Origin: Glandiceps talaboti
Lineage: Eukaryota; Hemichordata; Enteropneusta; Spengelidae
DNA length: 12,500 bases
Assembly (NCBI RefSeq): GCF_964340395.1
Contig: NC_135556.1
Span: 12,438,910-12,451,409, forward strand
Direction of reading: 5' to 3'
Under the pieces are notes generated by a model. The model saw only the letters and a list, made by a program, of their open reading frames with translations, was not told where the DNA came from and made no database searches. This document shows, one piece after another, positions 8,705 to 12,500 of the stretch. A program made the translations under genes and the position numbers. Each line of letters opens with the position of its first letter. Positions within the stretch are counted from its first letter, which is position 1.

Positions 8705-8974
8705 ATGACGGCGATGCGAACAGCGTGTGTGTTGCAGACCTTACTCGTTTTGCAAACCTTTCTGTATGTGTACATTTTCTCGGTGAAATTCGCTGTTGCC
8801 TTAGAAATGGAGACGAACAAGACGATTTATATCGGGGGATTATTCTCATTGAACGGTACATACGCTAAGAGCGGACAGTCAGAACTGCTGGCGGCAAAGT
8901 TAGCGATAGAACACATCAATGAACGCAACGTGTTGCCTGGATACCAATTAACCATGTACCACAACGATACACAG
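8705..8974 (+). CDS. GABA-B receptor-like class C GPCR, first coding exon
   Basis: The exon encodes 90 residues in phase 0. The ATG at 8705 has an A at -3 and an in-frame TGA upstream at 8642, so translation cannot begin further 5' within this exon. A second ATG three codons later has a weaker context. Residues 8-32 form a hydrophobic signal peptide with likely cleavage after AVA (30-32). Residues 40-90 match the start of the Venus-flytrap (ANF-receptor/periplasmic-binding) fold of GABA-B receptors: a first beta strand IYIGGLFSLNG, a first helix with AAKLAIEHIN, then VLPGYQL and YHNDTQ. The next expected residue, a cysteine, would open exon 2. N-glycosylation sequons lie at N38, N50 and N87. 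The product would sit in the plasma membrane and bind GABA or a related ligand, acting through G proteins. Subunit type 1, type 2 or an invertebrate paralogue cannot be decided from this exon. Confidence 0.72.
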
Positions 8975-8980
8975 GTAAGC
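8975..8980 (+). other. 5' splice donor of intron 1
   Basis: CAG|GTAAGC is close to the MAG|GTRAGT consensus. The reading frame leaves receptor-like sequence exactly here: the conserved run ends at YHNDTQ, and the frame continues for 24 unremarkable codons to a stop. The intron is phase 0. Confidence 0.8.
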
Positions 8981-9639
8981 TGTCATTGGTCAAATACAAA
9001 GTTAAACATTAAAGGCCCTAGTTTCAATCCCAGGTTCTCGCATTAATGTTATAGTTATCAGTTGCGCCATAAGGATTACGTAGGATTACTCCTTTGCTTT
9101 GGACCAGTTTTCCCCCCTGACAACTGTTTTTCACGCCAAAATATTAATTCTAATCCTAACACGACCCTTAAGTCATTTTCGAAAGTTTCTATCAGACTGG
9201 AGAAAAAAATAATATAAAATTTTCCGCTGGGATGATAAGCTTTGGGGACTTCTGATGTTTGGAGAAGCCGTTTGCTTCAGTAAATTGAATGTGTTACTAA
9301 TTAACATCCTCAACTTTTGACAAATGTTGCTCTTGTCAATAATTTTGTTTTGAAAAGCCTGTATCACAGGAGTTAAAAAAATACAAGCAGAAAAACATAA
9401 AAGCTTTGATGGCGTCCCCCTAGATCTGCACTTCTCAGTCATTTGTTCTATGGAGATAGTATTTCTCTTAGACAAGGAATTCATAACGCCACATGGCTAG
9501 TAGTGATATCATTTTTCTATCGTCGGTGTTTGTAAAGAAAGCAATTTCCACTACAGTGTTGTAATCGAATCTCGTATGAATTCGCTTGATATATAATGCA
9601 AACCATTTTTAAATAATGAATGTGACTAGCATAAACTGT

Positions 9640-10225
9640 ACATTCGTGTTGTGTGGTGCAAATGTAACAAAAGCAATCTTTGTACAGATTTACGATTACG
9701 TTCGTACTGGAGCGGGAGAAAATATAACAAAAGTTGCAGACAATTAATACCAGAAATAGTACGTGAATTTGTTCTAAATGAGACGAAAGTTGCATGTAGA
9801 TATAGACGAAAGTTGCGTGTAGATTTACGATGACGTGCGCACTTTGGTGAACATACAGAAAAAAGTTACACATTTTAACCATGAAAAGTACGTGAAATTG
9901 TTCAGAGGTGAAAATGCGACGAAAGTTCCACAGATTTACGAATTATATTCATGTATTGTGGTAAAAATACAAAAGTTGTACACATTTACGAGGACTGTTT
10001 CATTCGTACTGTGGTGGAGATACGACAACAGTTCAAGTTGTACACAATGTAAGCACGAGGGCTGGCACGTCCGCACCTTGATCGAAATGCGACAAAACCT
10101 GCATAGGTTTAAGAGGAATAATAGTACGTAGAATTGTTCTGTGGTGAAGATACGACGAAAGTTGCATAGATTCATTCACGATTACGTCGTGGTGGAAATA
10201 CATGTACAGCAAAGTTACAAGGGTA
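9640..10225. repeat. Degenerate tandem array, about 50-60 bp units
   Basis: The same words recur in the same order with drift: GTGGTGAAAATACGAC, then GAAAGTTGCA, then CAGATTTACGATTACG, then GTACGTGAATTGTTC. Good copies of the first part sit near 9653, 9905, 9958, 10012 and 10141. ACGAAAGTTG alone recurs at 9782, 9808 and 10153. Translated on the minus strand, the array gives repeating CNF, CRF and IVNL words, which shows that the open frames there are repeat artefacts. The age appears old, since no two units are identical. Confidence 0.65.
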
Positions 10226-10398
10226 TGACGACGACTTTATAATCAACCAAGGAAAAGAACCAATAAGAACAGTAATAAATTAGATTAACACCGTTGTTTT
10301 TTCAAACACTATAGTTAACTTTCAAGGTTTTGGAAAAAAACTCTTTGGATGGAGTTACCACTATACTTTGTGGGATCCTTGACAAAATTTTTCTTCTC

Positions 10399-10510
10399 GT
10401 ATATCAAACTCAAATTCAATTTTACGCGCACTTTTCCTCATGTATATTTCAAAGTTGGTTGATGTATATTCAATTCAAACCTTCAACTTTACGCTGACGT
10501 ACATTTTTCC
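10399..10510. repeat. Imperfect tandem duplication, about 65-bp period
   Basis: GTATATCAAACTCAA followed by TTCAATTTTACGC and TTTTCC (from 10399) is echoed by GTATATTCAATTCAA, TTCAACTTTACGC and TTTTTCC (from 10464). The second copy has several short insertions. It is intronic and has no coding content. Confidence 0.5.
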
Positions 10511-12500
10511 TTGCACACCTATCAAGTATTTGGTTTGATCTAACTCGAGTGGTCAATCTTTGGAATGACAATGTAAGGCGGCCCAAAACTCATTATTTGT
10601 GACTTGAATCAGAGTACTGCAAAGCAGTGATGGATAAAAATGAGAAAAAAAGAGCTCGATGGCGAACCATCCTCATTTATGTTCTTGTCGCCCCCTTTGA
10701 TCAACTTTGGTTGTCTAGCTCACTACCTTCGTTGCCATGGTAAAGGAGTCTACACATTCAAAGATTGATCCTATCTCGCCAATGATATCAATAAAAATAT
10801 CAGATACTAATAAAAATTAATGTCGAAGTTTAATTAGGCAAATTTGATATTTTATAGGCTGTATAATTTCGTGAAGGAAAAGGTCATATTGCACCATGAA
10901 TATGATCTATGGGATTATCAAATATTCTTTTTGCACAAATAACAGTAAGCTAATACAGTTAGGATATCATTAAAATATCACATTATTCCATTTTTTTTGT
11001 TCATGAGTAAATGACGTTGATTGATGATTTTACGTCTTTGTCTGTGTTAGTATTGATGACACGCCGCCATAGTTTCTTGTATTGGCGTCGTCGATACGTG
11101 ATTGTGATATAGAAGAATGCTGAATCCGTCTAACTGAGTACAGTCTGATTAATCGTGTGAAATAATATCAGCTATGACGAAAATCAAGGTCAACGGTGCG
11201 ACCTAATATGACGTATTCTGTACTGACAATGAAATAAAGTGACCCCGGAGAATATGCAACCAGGAGATGTTTAATTTGAAATATTCATTATCTACAGGAA
11301 AACACACGACAGCGATAGTAAGATTTTCGTTGAGCCAGGCGATTCGTTTCAAGTCAATTGGTTACAATTGTACTTTGAATGGGAGCCGTGTCAAGTAAAC
11401 ACTGTCGGGTACAAGCTTTTTGTATGCAACCATGCATATATCGTGATGCAGTGTTATTGGAGTTAACTTTGTTTTTCTCTCTTAAATAATCTATTCATAA
11501 GACACATTATTCGAAATGTCCTGACGGATCCCACGTGACAGTTATCGTTTTTCTACGTCACAATAATCGTTTTATGGTATCAAATTAGAATGGTTCCGGT
11601 CCAAAAAATTGCCCGTTGATTATAATGAGAAAAAAAATGCGACTTTCGTTCATTCTAATTCTTCCGTCAATGTTTTTATTAAGGCACCCAGTCAATATTG
11701 CTACAAGAATCATTCCCCAAAATCGAAGAACTTGATACTTTGTTTCTGAAGCGATGACGTAACTACAAGTGTGACGTAAACGTTGCTATTTGCATATGCG
11801 TTTAACATGTGTCGTTTCCTTGACTATACGAATCTTTAGCATGTTTAGGTCAAGTAATTTGCAAACGTGGTCAGAATTAGATTGGCAAATCAGCATCGGG
11901 TGGAGTTATTATGCTGTTATACAGAGAGAATGTAATCGAACACAGAGCATTTTGATTTAAATGAAATTAACATGAGGGCCAAGGTCGGCCATTGATGGAG
12001 TTACCATGGGGAAATCATTGAGTTCTTGATGTGTCAAAAGAGGTCTTATTGGATTGAGAATTTTACTTCAAAAAAGGTGTAACCAAAACCGGAAAAAAAT
12101 ATATTGAGCGGAATAGCACTTCGACTTTAGCTACCATGCGGTGAACAGTACAGATCGAGTGAAACACATGCACTGAAATTATCAATGAAATAATTTGCAC
12201 TGTATAAAGTACGGATTGTGTGACATTTTAGAAAATTCATTTATCATTAGCACATTGACAACATTACATCGACCTCAAATCCTTTCTAAGTAGCGGGATT
12301 GGAAAGTTTTGTCGGATGGAATTCGATTAAGGATGGAGGTACAAAGAACAGCTGACTATAAACGTATAACGATGACTCTTTTTGAAAAGGTTTATTTGTA
12401 GTTCAATTGACCTTCATTGCAGCTATGGTCTCTTCAAAAAAAAGTCTGCGCTGAATTGATTTTGATGACGAAATACGGTTAGTTTGTATATAATGTGATT

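Larger units (their letters stand above)
8975..12500 (+). other. Intron 1 of the receptor gene, partial
   Basis: No second exon with an AG acceptor and Venus-flytrap sequence is visible before the window ends, so the intron is at least 3.5 kb. It is AT-rich and contains a degenerate tandem array at about 9640-10225 and a small duplication at 10399-10510. The stretch 10511-12500 shows no gene, RNA or clear repeat by eye. Several short minus-strand frames (9173-9484, 9517-9882, 9936-10175) lack support and reflect the repeats. Confidence 0.6.

Noticed and set aside
8975-9046. Reading the receptor frame on to the stop at 9044-9046
   Set aside because: Receptor similarity stops exactly at a strong GTAAGC donor. 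The 23 further residues do not resemble the flytrap domain and lack the expected cysteine-containing continuation.
9517-10175. Minus-strand frames of 121 and 79 codons with Cys-Asn-Phe words
   Set aside because: They are the translated shadow of the degenerate intronic tandem array.

Overview
This is a eukaryotic, almost certainly invertebrate metazoan, nuclear window. It is AT-rich, full of simple-sequence and dispersed repeats, and has no compact operon-like coding. It holds a single convincing protein-coding exon with a good splice donor. I cannot name the species. The exon and the mix of repeats would fit a marine invertebrate such as an echinoderm, hemichordate, cephalochordate or lophotrochozoan.

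Layout. 1-992: no gene seen. 993-1224: a 216-bp non-autonomous hAT-like element with about 38-bp terminal inverted repeats and a perfect 8-bp target duplication. 1269-2002: a dense cluster of non-B-DNA sequence, made of a G-quadruplex run, three (TA)n tracts and a perfect 182-bp spacerless palindrome. Each arm of the palindrome carries a complete type-I hammerhead ribozyme core, so one ribozyme lies on each strand. 1748-1945: a possible 3' tail of a retroelement, ending in AATAAA, (CTA)n and (TA)n. 2003-4810: no gene recognised, with one short C/CA tract. 4865-5648: a minisatellite of about 20 units of 38 bp, each centred on the CREB/ATF palindrome TGACGTCA (13 copies exact). 6821-6915: a nested hairpin. 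7113-7298: a decayed direct repeat. 7559-7994: two tandem copies of a tRNA-derived SINE followed by a (TG)n tract. 8705-8974: the first coding exon of a class C GPCR, most like a GABA-B receptor subunit, with signal peptide and the first strand and helix of the Venus-flytrap domain. 8975 to the end: its first intron, with a degenerate tandem array at about 9640-10225.

The gene reads left to right, so everything from 1 to about 8650 is upstream flank. The CRE-rich minisatellite lies about 3 kb upstream of the start codon. A regulatory link to the receptor gene is possible but is only inference. The strongest unusual feature is the head-to-head hammerhead palindrome, which fits the ribozyme-bearing terminal sequences of Penelope-like elements or retrozymes.
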